Shown piece by piece: positions 9,709 to 18,346 of a DNA stretch of 64,000 nt. The stretch is taken from contig NZ_JACJUK010000002.1 in the NCBI RefSeq assembly GCF_014235875.1, forward strand, positions 1-64,000, written 5' to 3'. The notes beneath the pieces are model-generated. The model had not been told where the DNA came from. It saw nothing but the letters and a program-made list of their open reading frames with translations, and did no database searches. Origin of the DNA: Croceivirga lutea. GTDB taxonomy: Bacteria > Bacteroidota > Bacteroidia > Flavobacteriales > Flavobacteriaceae. Both the position numbers and the translations under genes were made by a program. Within the stretch, counting starts at the first letter, position 1, and every line of letters starts with the position of its first letter.

Positions 9709-12522
9709 TTAAAATTCAAACTTCAAAGAACTCATGAAAATTCTTGGTGGCGATTCAATACCGTAAGCAAAACCACCACTAGCAAATCCGTTCTGACCGC
9801 TAATACCTGAACCAGTAGTTTCTGGATCAAAATCACCAGCAGTGAAGTTAAATGGATTTGAAACAGTTACACCAAGACGAATGTTACTAAACACTCCTTT
9901 AGCAATTGGTCCAAAATCGTAAGAAGCACCAATTGTTCTCACTTTTAAGAAATCATTATCAAACACAAAGAAATTTGTGTAATTGAAAGGTGAAGTAGTT
10001 CCAATTAATTCTTCAGGAATACCCGTGTTATCCACACCTCTTAAGTGTCTTAACAAGAAACTTAAATCAGTGATTTTACCACCCCACTGATAATCAGCGT
10101 TAGCATAGAAATTAAAATCACCCCATCTGTAATTTAATCCTAGAGAACCAAAGTTTGGAGCAAAAGTATCACCTAAGAATGAGTTAAATTCAAAATCATA
10201 AGTGCCATCATCTTGCAATACAGCAGCCGTTCCTCTTAAGAAACCTAAACTTTGGCCTTCATCAACAACAGAACCCAATACGGTGAAACCACCTACTACG
10301 AATGCAGGAGCACCACCAGCATCTGTAACTCTGTTTTCATTTGTGTTATATGAGGCGTTGAAAGATAACGTGTGCTTCTCTGTTTGAATTGGCGTAGCTC
10401 TTAATTCAAATTCCCAACCTTTGTTTTCAACCTCACCAATGTTTTGAATTTGGTTAAGCTGACCTGAAGAAGGAGCAGATTGCGGTGTAAATAATGCATC
10501 TTCTGTAATTGCAACATAACGTGTACCACTTAAGAATAATCTATCATTAAAGAATCCTAATTCTGCACCAAATTCCGTTGTAGCCACAGTTTCTGAGATT
10601 AACTCATTATTTCCTGGATTAGCAAACGTAAATGAAGGGGCACCTAAGAAAGGATTTTGAGCAAATGTTCTATCTTGAGAGAAAGGCTGAGCAAAGTTAG
10701 TAGCCTCACCATAGTTAGCTCTTAATCTTACAGTTGATAAAATATTGCTGATGTTTGAATCTCTCCAAAAATCATGGCTTGAAAGGTTATAAGTAATACC
10801 AGCTTTAGGTAAGAATAGTGCATCTGTGTTGTCACCAGCTGAAGTGTTTCTATCAAAACGACCACCTAGTTCAACGAAAGCCACATCCCATAAACCAATA
10901 TTTTCTAAGAAATATAAACCGTAGTTAGCGTTTTCCAATACGAAATCTGCTAAGGTTTGCTCAGAAAAGTTGTTTAATGATCGAGTACCATCAACACCAC
11001 CTGAACCGTTTAATTGATTTTGTCTGTCTGATGTTCTAAAGAACTGCCCACCTAAAATAGTAACAAAAGAGAAGTTATCTAAATTAGCTTTGTGGGTAAA
11101 GTTTAAATCAGAAGTAACGGTAAAGGCTGAACGTAAAGACCTAGATAATGAACCTTGATCCGTTGTACCTTCTGCCACAGCACCAATTGCTACTTGAAAA
11201 GCATTTGATTGTAAAACTTCTTGAACCGTATTCCTGTTATCAACACCAATGGTGAAGTTAGCTTGAAAATTTGGCGAGAAGTCGTAAATAAATTTGTTCG
11301 AAGCCGTAAAACGGTTTGTTGAAGAAGTATTATCCACCAATGGGCCAATTGCATTAGATCTATCTAATTCAGATTGCCATTGTTCTGGAGTCAACTCGTC
11401 AAGATTACCACGACCACCACCTTCAAAAGCAGAAAATCTTGAGAAACTTGTATTTGCGTTGTAATCTAAGTTCGAATCAAAGTTTACATATGAGAATGAA
11501 CCTTGATATCTTAACTTGTCACTTACTTTAGCCGTTAAACCAAATGTAAAAGTTCTTCTTACCTGCTCATTTAATAAGTTGAAAGAATCATCTTTATATA
11601 AGCTTCCACCAAAGTTATACGAGAATTTTTCGCTACCACCATTGATACCTACTCTAAATTCTTGCGAAAAACCAGTATCAAACAAGGCTTCTTTCGTTCT
11701 TTCATACTTTAAAAAGTCATCAGTTGCAGAAATTACACCCAATCTACTTTCAAAAAATGCAGAGGCTCTACCATCTCTACCTTTTTTAGTGATGATTTGA
11801 ATAACACCATTTGCAGCATCTGCACCATATAGTGTTGTTGCAGCACCACCTTTAATGTATTCTATTCTCTCAATTGATTCTACAGGAATATCTGCTAAAG
11901 CAGAAGTTTGTAGACCACCAGTAGCAATACCTAGTTCTGGGTTAGAGTTAAGGTTATCAACTCTTACACCATCAACTATTACTACAGGAGTAGAAGAAGT
12001 AGCAGCAGAAATTGGACCCCTTGTTCTAATTACAGAAGCTGTACCTGGCTGACCAGAACTTAATCTAATCTGAGCACTAGGAGCAGTTGCTTGTAATAAC
12101 TGATCAATTTGGTTAGCAGGAAGTTTATCAATGTCTTCCTCATCTAATACATCAACAGTTGTAGAAAGTTTTCTCCTTTCAATACCAGAACCCTGTCCTG
12201 TTACAATTACTTCTTCTAACGCTTGCGCATCAGTTTCCATTTGAACATTGATTGTTGAACCAGAACCAACTGTTTGGTCAACTGACTTTTGGCCTAGGTA
12301 GCTAAATCTTAATACCTGACCTTCTGATACATTAATGGTATAATTACCATCAAAATCTGTTTGTGTTCCATTAGTTGTACCAACTACAACTATGGAAACA
12401 CCAGGTAACGGTAGACCAGTTTCGTCTGTCACGTTACCTGAAACCGTTTTCTCTTGTGCAAAAGAAAACGAAAAACATAACACCAATAGTGGTGTTAACA
12501 TCCAAGTTAACTTTGATTTCAT
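9709..12522 (-). CDS. SusC/RagA-type TonB-dependent outer-membrane transporter
   Basis: The protein has 937 residues. A signal peptide (1-22) is followed by a carboxypeptidase-regulatory-like beta-sandwich (about 24-105) with the family's SGNVTDETGLPLPGVSIVV. A TonB-box-like region (EEVIVTGQG) comes next, then the plug domain (about 115-230) with VVIVDGVRVD and IEYIKGGAATTLYGADAANG. The remainder is a 22-strand-type beta-barrel that ends SLKFEF. This architecture defines SusC/RagA importers, which pull ligands through the outer membrane with ExbB/ExbD/TonB energy. At 937 residues it is slightly shorter than most polysaccharide SusCs (about 1000). It is the first gene of the operon and is followed by the SusD partner. 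Confidence 0.92.
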   Translation of the reverse strand: MKSKLTWMLTPLLVLCFSFSFAQEKTVSGNVTDETGLPLPGVSIVVVGTTNGTQTDFDGNYTINVSEGQVLRFSYLGQKSVDQTVGSGSTINVQMETDAQALEEVIVTGQGSGIERRKLSTTVDVLDEEDIDKLPANQIDQLLQATAPSAQIRLSSGQPGTASVIRTRGPISAATSSTPVVIVDGVRVDNLNSNPELGIATGGLQTSALADIPVESIERIEYIKGGAATTLYGADAANGVIQIITKKGRDGRASAFFESRLGVISATDDFLKYERTKEALFDTGFSQEFRVGINGGSEKFSYNFGGSLYKDDSFNLLNEQVRRTFTFGLTAKVSDKLRYQGSFSYVNFDSNLDYNANTSFSRFSAFEGGGRGNLDELTPEQWQSELDRSNAIGPLVDNTSSTNRFTASNKFIYDFSPNFQANFTIGVDNRNTVQEVLQSNAFQVAIGAVAEGTTDQGSLSRSLRSAFTVTSDLNFTHKANLDNFSFVTILGGQFFRTSDRQNQLNGSGGVDGTRSLNNFSEQTLADFVLENANYGLYFLENIGLWDVAFVELGGRFDRNTSAGDNTDALFLPKAGITYNLSSHDFWRDSNISNILSTVRLRANYGEATNFAQPFSQDRTFAQNPFLGAPSFTFANPGNNELISETVATTEFGAELGFFNDRLFLSGTRYVAITEDALFTPQSAPSSGQLNQIQNIGEVENKGWEFELRATPIQTEKHTLSFNASYNTNENRVTDAGGAPAFVVGGFTVLGSVVDEGQSLGFLRGTAAVLQDDGTYDFEFNSFLGDTFAPNFGSLGLNYRWGDFNFYANADYQWGGKITDLSFLLRHLRGVDNTGIPEELIGTTSPFNYTNFFVFDNDFLKVRTIGASYDFGPIAKGVFSNIRLGVTVSNPFNFTAGDFDPETTGSGISGQNGFASGGFAYGIESPPRIFMSSLKFEF

Positions 12523-12728
12523 TTATTTGAATTTTGAATTAGTCAATCCCAAAAATGTCGAAAAACAAATAATTGTACAAGATAAATGCACATAAGAATT
12601 AAGGTATTGTTAAATAAAAAATGCTTTTTGTGATTTTCAAACTATTTTGGCGTTTTTAATAAGGATTATATATTTATTTAACAAAAATAAATACTAACAA
12701 AAGCTTAATAAAAATTTAAATATTTCTG

Positions 12729-13325
12729 ATGCTAAAGCAATTTTACAAGCTTGAAAATGAAGCAGGCACTGATGAAGCTGGTCGAGGATGCCTTGCAGGC
12801 CCTGTTACTGCGGCCGCTGTAATTCTACCCAGTTCATTTAAAAATAAGGTGTTAAACGACTCTAAAAAATTAATTTCTTCTTCAAGAGCATCTTTAAAAA
12901 GTATTATAGAAAATGAAAGTATTTGTTACGCAGTAAAACATGTTTTTGAACAAGAAATTGATGAAATCAATATTTTAAATGCTTCAATCAAAGCTATGCA
13001 CCTAGCAATCAATGAACTAACGGTTAGCCCTAACTTTATTATTGTGGATGGCAACCGATTTAAAAAATTTGGGACCATTGAACATGAGTGTATCGTAAAA
13101 GGAGACGCCAAATTTATGAGTATTGCAGCGGCCTCTATACTTGCCAAAACTTATAGAGATGAATACATGACGCAATTACATCATAAATATCCCATGTATA
13201 ATTGGGCTAAGAATAAAGGATATCCAACAAAAGAACACAGAGAAGCCATTAGAGTTCATGGCCCTTCACCATACCATCGTAAAAGTTTTAAGCTCTTACC
13301 TGAACAATTACATTTTAAATTTTAA
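12729..13325 (+). CDS. rnhB: ribonuclease HII
   Basis: RNase HII of 198 residues, which cuts the RNA strand of RNA-DNA hybrids and removes single ribonucleotides left in DNA. The signature DEAGRG is at residues 15-20 (D15, E16 metal ligands). The third acidic residue is D107 in IIVDGNR, and the conserved [20 protein letters not shown] block (125-144) supplies the fourth. Length is normal for the family. It is divergent from the SusC gene, across a 206-base AT-rich gap in which I could not find a full -33/-7 promoter. The next gene starts 33 bases downstream on the same strand. Confidence 0.95.
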   Translation: MLKQFYKLENEAGTDEAGRGCLAGPVTAAAVILPSSFKNKVLNDSKKLISSSRASLKSIIENESICYAVKHVFEQEIDEINILNASIKAMHLAINELTVSPNFIIVDGNRFKKFGTIEHECIVKGDAKFMSIAAASILAKTYRDEYMTQLHHKYPMYNWAKNKGYPTKEHREAIRVHGPSPYHRKSFKLLPEQLHFKF

Positions 13326-13358
13326 ACAATGTCCTAACTTTGCCCAAACCTATAGAAA

Positions 13359-15809
13359 ATGAAATTTAAAGCGTTATTGCTTTGCTTACTTTTTATGGCA
13401 TGCGCCAAAAAAAAAGAATCTTCTACGAGTTTAATTGGGCATTTACCTAAAAATCCGATAGTTATTTTAAAAGTAAATTCCCTTTCGAATTTGCAAAACG
13501 AACTAACCAACAACACGTTTACTGCTAACTTAATTACTACTACTACAGGAAAGCGTTTCACAGACCGGTTGGCTGTCTTAAAAGGAATAGACTCTATAGG
13601 AGAAGTTGCCATTGCATTTTATGAGAATCCAGATACAGAAATTGATTTTTTGCTAACTACGCAAGGCCAAAGTAATCTCTTCAGAACTGAGAATTTTGAA
13701 AATATTAAAAAAGAAACTGTTTCTTACAACACCTATACCCTTGAAAAAGTTACCATTGAAGAGGATGCTTATTATGTATTTGAAGAAAACGGTTTACGCT
13801 ATGCATCTAACCAACTTAATCTGATTAAAAGTATAGCTGAAGACACAGCTATTTATGAAAACTCAGATGAACTAAATACTCTTTATCAGACAACAGATAA
13901 TAGCAAATCCGCCTCTATTTTATTTAATTTTCAAAATTCCGATTCACTTAATAATTCATCAATAATTGCTAAAAATAATAGTGTATCTGCTATATCTAAA
14001 TGGGTTTCGCTTGATATTGTAAATGAAAACAACAACCTTTTTCTTAATGGTGTAGCAACAGCAAATGATAGTGTTTTTAAGTTTTCAAAACTGTTTGAAG
14101 GCACCATTCCGCAGACCGAACGTATTGCCAATGCTGTACCAGGAACTGCTGAAGGTTTATTAGTTTATGGTTATGGGGATTATTCACAATTTTCAAAAAA
14201 CAAAGAAACCTATCTACAACAATCTCAAGATAGAGATACCATACTAAACACTACTGAAGAATTAGGAGTATTTACACTAGGTTCAGAAAAAGTAGTAGCT
14301 CTCAACTCTTACGGGCTTTCTGGATTGTTGGCATATATGGAACCTCATATAACAAAGACAAGCACTTTTGAAGGATACGAAATACACGCACTAAATGACA
14401 CCAGCTTTGTAACTGATAGGCTTTCACCATTAGTAACATCATTTGAATCTAATTTCTATTTTATTTCAGACAATATCATCTTCTTTGCTGAAACTGCAAG
14501 TGCGCTAGAAAGGGTAATTTCGAACTATAAAATTGGTAACACCTTTGCTAAAACCAGAGCTTATATTTTCGCCAAAGAAAAGTTGCCTACAGAATCATCC
14601 ATCTTTTTAGTTACTAAGGCGAATTCGTTAGAATCTTTTTTAAACAACACCTTAACTATTGAACTTAACCAAGATATCATCAATAGTGCAGAAAATATGG
14701 TGTTTGCCGCTCAATTAACAGCGGACCAAAGTGTTTATCACACCCAAGTTATCATTGCTAAACCCAAAGAAAAATCAAGCACCTCTGGCGTTTCTCAATT
14801 GGTATCTATACAATTAGATACAGATTTAGCTATTGACCCAATATTTGTAAAAAATCATAGGAATAATTCTTATGAAGTGGTTGTTCAGGATATTGACAAC
14901 AATCTTTATTTAATTTCTACAGATGGAAAAATTCTATGGAAAAAGCCTCTAGAAAATAAAATTCGCGGTAAAATACATCAAGTTGACGTATTTAAAAACG
15001 GTAAACTTCAATTGGCATTTTGTACCAGTAATCAATTTTTGATTTTAGATAGAAATGGCGAATTGGTAGAACCTTTTAACAAAAAATTTGAGGGTGGCAA
15101 CCTTAATCCATTAGCGGTTTTCGATTATGATAAAGACAGAAACTATCGTTTTGTTGTTACTCAAGGCACAAAAGTATTTATGTATAACAGTAAAGGAAAT
15201 ATCGTAAAAGGTTTTACGTATACAGACACTAACAGTCCTATTGTTAAAGCTCCAAAACATTTTAGCATTGGCAAAAAAGATTATTTAGTTTTTGCACTTG
15301 AGAATAATCAGTTACAAATAAGACATCGTTCGGGTGGCCAACGTATTAAGGTCAATCGTAAAATAGATTTTTCTAACAACCCAATTTTCTTGTATAAAAA
15401 CAAATTTTCTGTAACCGATAAAAAAGGTGTACTACATCAAGTAGACACTAAAGGTGGATTAGCCGCAACTAATTTTAACCTTAGCAAAAATCACGGCATG
15501 TTTGCAACAAGCAAAACGCTCGCCTTAATGGATGAAAATGTACTTAGTATTAAAGGTAAGAAAGTAGAACTGGATTTAGGAGTGTATAGCGCTCCGCAAA
15601 TCTTTTACATTTATGATAAAATTTACGTATCAGTTACCGATATTCAGAATCAGCAAATTTATCTTTTCGACAGTCAAGCTCAACCAATCTCAGGTTTTCC
15701 TGTAAACGGTAGCTCAGCCATTGATTTAATAGATGTTGATGGTGATAGAAAACTAGAACTGGTAACCAAAGACCAAGAAAATTCTATCCTATTATACCAA
15801 CTTAATTAA
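13359..15809 (+). CDS. large lipoprotein of unknown function with C-terminal propeller-like region
   Basis: The protein of 816 residues begins with a lipoprotein signal (lipobox FMAC, Cys about 15) and a Lys-rich spacer. Residues about 20-480 have no motif I recognise. The C-terminal part (about 490-815) has beta-propeller-type repeats with signatures like PQQ/FG-GAP blades: DIDNNLYLISTDGKILWKKP, FDYDKDRNYRFVV, and near the end IDLIDVDGDRKLELVTKD. It probably sits on the periplasmic side of a membrane. A TAACTTTG hexamer-like -7 match lies at 13335-13342, but without a clear -33 partner. It follows rnhB by 33 bases; no functional link is evident. Confidence 0.65.
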   Translation: MKFKALLLCLLFMACAKKKESSTSLIGHLPKNPIVILKVNSLSNLQNELTNNTFTANLITTTTGKRFTDRLAVLKGIDSIGEVAIAFYENPDTEIDFLLTTQGQSNLFRTENFENIKKETVSYNTYTLEKVTIEEDAYYVFEENGLRYASNQLNLIKSIAEDTAIYENSDELNTLYQTTDNSKSASILFNFQNSDSLNNSSIIAKNNSVSAISKWVSLDIVNENNNLFLNGVATANDSVFKFSKLFEGTIPQTERIANAVPGTAEGLLVYGYGDYSQFSKNKETYLQQSQDRDTILNTTEELGVFTLGSEKVVALNSYGLSGLLAYMEPHITKTSTFEGYEIHALNDTSFVTDRLSPLVTSFESNFYFISDNIIFFAETASALERVISNYKIGNTFAKTRAYIFAKEKLPTESSIFLVTKANSLESFLNNTLTIELNQDIINSAENMVFAAQLTADQSVYHTQVIIAKPKEKSSTSGVSQLVSIQLDTDLAIDPIFVKNHRNNSYEVVVQDIDNNLYLISTDGKILWKKPLENKIRGKIHQVDVFKNGKLQLAFCTSNQFLILDRNGELVEPFNKKFEGGNLNPLAVFDYDKDRNYRFVVTQGTKVFMYNSKGNIVKGFTYTDTNSPIVKAPKHFSIGKKDYLVFALENNQLQIRHRSGGQRIKVNRKIDFSNNPIFLYKNKFSVTDKKGVLHQVDTKGGLAATNFNLSKNHGMFATSKTLALMDENVLSIKGKKVELDLGVYSAPQIFYIYDKIYVSVTDIQNQQIYLFDSQAQPISGFPVNGSSAIDLIDVDGDRKLELVTKDQENSILLYQLN

Positions 15810-15951
15810 ACCATACAAGCTTACCTACCAGTTACACAATTTTTAAATTTTATTCTTAGACTACAGTTAACTTGTTATGGTTTTATTTTAATACAACCGT
15901 ATTAACTTAGGCCTAAATCAACAAATAGAATTAATTAAATCGAAAACCAAA

Positions 15952-16644
15952 ATGAAAAAATGTATTCTCCCACTGTTAGTGTTTTTTGCACTTACCAATT
16001 ACGTTAATGCTCAATCTGCCTGTAGCCAATACTACCCCTTAGTAGAGGGTGCTACTATGGAGTACACCAACTACGATAAAAAAGGTAAAGAAGATGGCGT
16101 TATGCATTATAAGGTAACTAATGTTAAAACTTCTGGCTCTACAGATTCGGCTACTATGATGATGACCATGACCGACAAAAAGGGCAACGAATTTAGTTCA
16201 GAATACGATATCCTATGTGAAGGTGATATTGTAAAAATTGATTTTGAATCTCTAATGAACGAGCAAATGATGAATCAATTTGGTGACATGGAAATGGAAA
16301 TGTCTGGTGTAGATATAGAAATACCCAACAACCTCTCTGTTGGCCAACGTTTACCAGATGCTAATATTAATATTAAAGTTACCATGGGCGGAGGTATGAA
16401 TATGAATATGAATGTGGATACGGTTAATAGAAAAGTGGAGAAAAAGGAAAAAGTAACCACACCAGCAGGCTCTTTTGATTGTTATGTGATTTATAGTGAT
16501 ACTCAAACCAAAATGATGATGGCCAATCAAAGCTTTCCAACTAGAGTATGGTTAGCAGAAGGCGTTGGTATGGTTAAGCAAGAAACCTACAATAAAAACA
16601 GGAAATTAATGAGTAGTACACTTCTAACAGCTTACAATAAGTAA
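15952..16644 (+). CDS. exported TapB/DUF3108-like protein
   Basis: The protein of 230 residues has a signal peptide ending NAQS (about residue 20). A single beta-rich domain follows, which opens CSQYYPLVEGATMEYTNYD and ends with a segment TPAGSFDCYVIYSDTQTK. That layout fits the TapB/DUF3108-type family of periplasmic lipocalin-like proteins, where the Cys in SFDCYV is commonly conserved. It is strikingly Met-rich (runs such as SATMMMTMTD and MGGGMNMNMNVD), which could mean metal binding or simply surface composition. It is monocistronic and ends at a terminator shared with lipB. The assignment to the family is from memory of its motifs. Confidence 0.6.
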   Translation: MKKCILPLLVFFALTNYVNAQSACSQYYPLVEGATMEYTNYDKKGKEDGVMHYKVTNVKTSGSTDSATMMMTMTDKKGNEFSSEYDILCEGDIVKIDFESLMNEQMMNQFGDMEMEMSGVDIEIPNNLSVGQRLPDANINIKVTMGGGMNMNMNVDTVNRKVEKKEKVTTPAGSFDCYVIYSDTQTKMMMANQSFPTRVWLAEGVGMVKQETYNKNRKLMSSTLLTAYNK

Positions 16645-16652
16645 AAAACTAT

Positions 16653-16680
16653 AAACCTCGGTACTAAACCGAGGTTTTTT
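16653..16680. terminator. bidirectional terminator overlapping the lipB stop codon
   Basis: The stem AAACCTCGGT / ACCGAGGTTT (16653-16662, 16668-16677) with a 5-base loop is followed by a T-run on the plus strand and has A's on the other side. The lipB TAG stop (16664-16666) lies in the loop, so the 3' arm of the hairpin also encodes the last residues of LipB. Confidence 0.85.
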
Positions 16681-17380
16681 CTTTTATAAGTTCAACTTCG
16701 AAGAGTTTAGTAAAGTGTTTTAATAACTTTTGCTGTACTTCCTCTACATCTATTTGTTTCTTTCCTAACTCTACATTTAAAGAAGTTACGGCTTTGTCTT
16801 TAATTCCGCAGGGTATCATCATATCAAAATAACCCAGATTAGCATTTACATTTAAAGCAAAACCGTGCATGGTTACCCATCTACTTGCGCGCACGCCCAT
16901 AGCACATATTTTTCGAGCAAAAGGTGTACCCACATCTAACCACACCCCAGTCTCCCCTTTAGAACGTTCCGCTTTTAGTCCATACTCAGCTAGGGTTAAA
17001 ATCACCATTTCTTCTAAAAAACGTAAGTATTTATGAATATCTGTAAAGAAGTTATCCAGGTCTAAAATTGGGTAACCAACTATCTGACCTGGTCCGTGGT
17101 ATGTAATATCTCCGCCTCTGTTTATTTTATAAAATTTAGCGCCCTTTTCTTCTAGTTTTTTTTCATCCACTAAAAGATTGTCCATATCGCCACTTTTACC
17201 TAAAGTAAAAACATGCGGATGTTCTACGAACAAAAAATAGTTAGGCGTCTCTAGACCAGCTTCTTCTCTCCTATTTTTAATTTTGGTATCAACTATACCT
17301 TTAAATAGAGTTTCCTGATAATCCCAAGTTTCCTTATAATCTTTGTGACCTAAATCTTTAAGTAAGACCTTTTTATTCAT
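16664..17380 (-). CDS. lipB: octanoyl-[acyl-carrier-protein]:protein octanoyltransferase
   Basis: LipB of 238 residues moves octanoyl groups from ACP to lipoyl domains, the first step of lipoate synthesis. The signature RGGDITYHGPGQ is at 88-99. The catalytic Lys is K157 in FARKICAMGV and the catalytic Cys is C191 in IPCGI, both present. Length is normal. The gene ends inside a shared terminator hairpin. It lies 20 bases downstream of the lipoprotein gene at 17401-18147 on the same strand and may be co-transcribed with it, although nothing links the functions. The partner gene lipA is not in the window. Confidence 0.95.
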   Translation of the reverse strand: MNKKVLLKDLGHKDYKETWDYQETLFKGIVDTKIKNRREEAGLETPNYFLFVEHPHVFTLGKSGDMDNLLVDEKKLEEKGAKFYKINRGGDITYHGPGQIVGYPILDLDNFFTDIHKYLRFLEEMVILTLAEYGLKAERSKGETGVWLDVGTPFARKICAMGVRASRWVTMHGFALNVNANLGYFDMMIPCGIKDKAVTSLNVELGKKQIDVEEVQQKLLKHFTKLFEVELIKEKTSV

Positions 17381-17400
17381 CTTACAAAGTTACGAATACC

Positions 17401-18147
17401 CTATTTCTTTTCTAACTCCACAGTAAAGTCAATTGCAGTTGGGTTTTTCATCATGTTTAAGAAATTAACTTCGTAAATCATTGTTTTACCATCCATAGAA
17501 AATGTTGCTCCTTCAGCCGAAGTAGCTTTTATTCTTCGAGGAAAATGATATTTAAAAGTATACGTAGAACTGGATAAAAACATTTCAGCACTCTGCAAGC
17601 TATCTAAGCTTTTTTCAAAGAGTGTTTCATCTAAAATTTTTACAGTTCTAGAAAATGTGTTTCCATTAAAATCATAAACCACTTCAGTAGGCATTTGAGG
17701 TGGTTTTTGCCCAGCAGCATCATTATTTGAAGAAGGCCCTATTGATGATGCATCTTGAAAAGCGTTGAAAGCATCATTAACCTCATTTACGTTTTTAAAT
17801 TCACTATACATATCAAAACTCATTTTTTGAGTCTCTGAATCCATTACCATGTGCATCGTAAATGGCTCAAGCTTTTTCAGTTTTTCTTGTTCTTCTACTG
17901 GTAACTGTGCAATACTATCTTTACGTTCTTCTAATAAATCTCTAAACACTAAAGTAGTATCAATTTTCTCTTCGAGGCTTGTACTATCAGTACCCATAGA
18001 CCCCATAGCAGCCATTAACTCATCACCATTAAAGTGAATATTAATTTTACCAGAACCATTATCATCAAGAAAAATTTCTTCAGTAAAATTACAGGCAACA
18101 ACAAGTACAGCAACCGTTAAGAAGCTTAAAAATTTAAAGACTCGCAT
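17401..18147 (-). CDS. lipoprotein of unknown function
   Basis: The frame is open to 18246, but the ATG at 18147 is followed directly by a lipoprotein signal (MRVFKFLSFLTVAVLVVAC), giving 248 residues. After the lipid-anchored Cys (about 19) comes FTEEIFLDDNGSGKINIHFN, a beta-rich stretch, then a helical segment with Pro/Gln-rich spacer (about 135-155), then a beta-rich C terminus. I do not recognise the family. It lies five bases from the stop of the upstream Pmp3-type peptide gene on the same strand, so the two and lipB may share a transcript. Confidence 0.65.
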   Translation of the reverse strand: MRVFKFLSFLTVAVLVVACNFTEEIFLDDNGSGKINIHFNGDELMAAMGSMGTDSTSLEEKIDTTLVFRDLLEERKDSIAQLPVEEQEKLKKLEPFTMHMVMDSETQKMSFDMYSEFKNVNEVNDAFNAFQDASSIGPSSNNDAAGQKPPQMPTEVVYDFNGNTFSRTVKILDETLFEKSLDSLQSAEMFLSSSTYTFKYHFPRRIKATSAEGATFSMDGKTMIYEVNFLNMMKNPTAIDFTVELEKK

Positions 18148-18152
18148 AGTTC

Positions 18153-18308
18153 TTAGTTTGGATTGTTCAAAATAATTAACGCGGCAATTACCCCTGGCAC
18201 CCAACCGCAAAATGTTAAAAGTAGAACAATAAAAAATGACCCACAACCTTTGCCAATAACAGACAAGGGTGGAAAAATAATTGCTAATAAAACTCGTAGA
18301 AAACTCAT
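18153..18308 (-). CDS. YqaE/Pmp3-family small membrane protein
   Basis: The ATG at 18308 gives a 51-residue hydrophobic peptide with two membrane helices (about 2-22 and 27-47) joined by a Gly/Cys-containing turn. The pattern LLAIIFPPLSVIGKG ... LLLTFCGWVPGVIAA is the Pmp3/YqaE (UPF0057) signature, in which PPL and the second-helix W-x-PG-x-IHA-like block are conserved. These peptides affect membrane potential and salt or cold tolerance in yeast and plants; the bacterial role is not settled. It is divergently placed from the LuxR-type regulator at 18347 with a short shared promoter region. Confidence 0.85.
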   Translation of the reverse strand: MSFLRVLLAIIFPPLSVIGKGCGSFFIVLLLTFCGWVPGVIAALIILNNPN

Positions 18309-18346
18309 AGATTTGATTGATGTACCTATATGTCGCAAAACTGCTT

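Noticed and set aside
13335-13342. TAACTTTG as the promoter of the 816-residue lipoprotein gene
   Set aside because: The -7 match is good, but no TTTG-like -33 element is at the right distance, so it is not called as a promoter.
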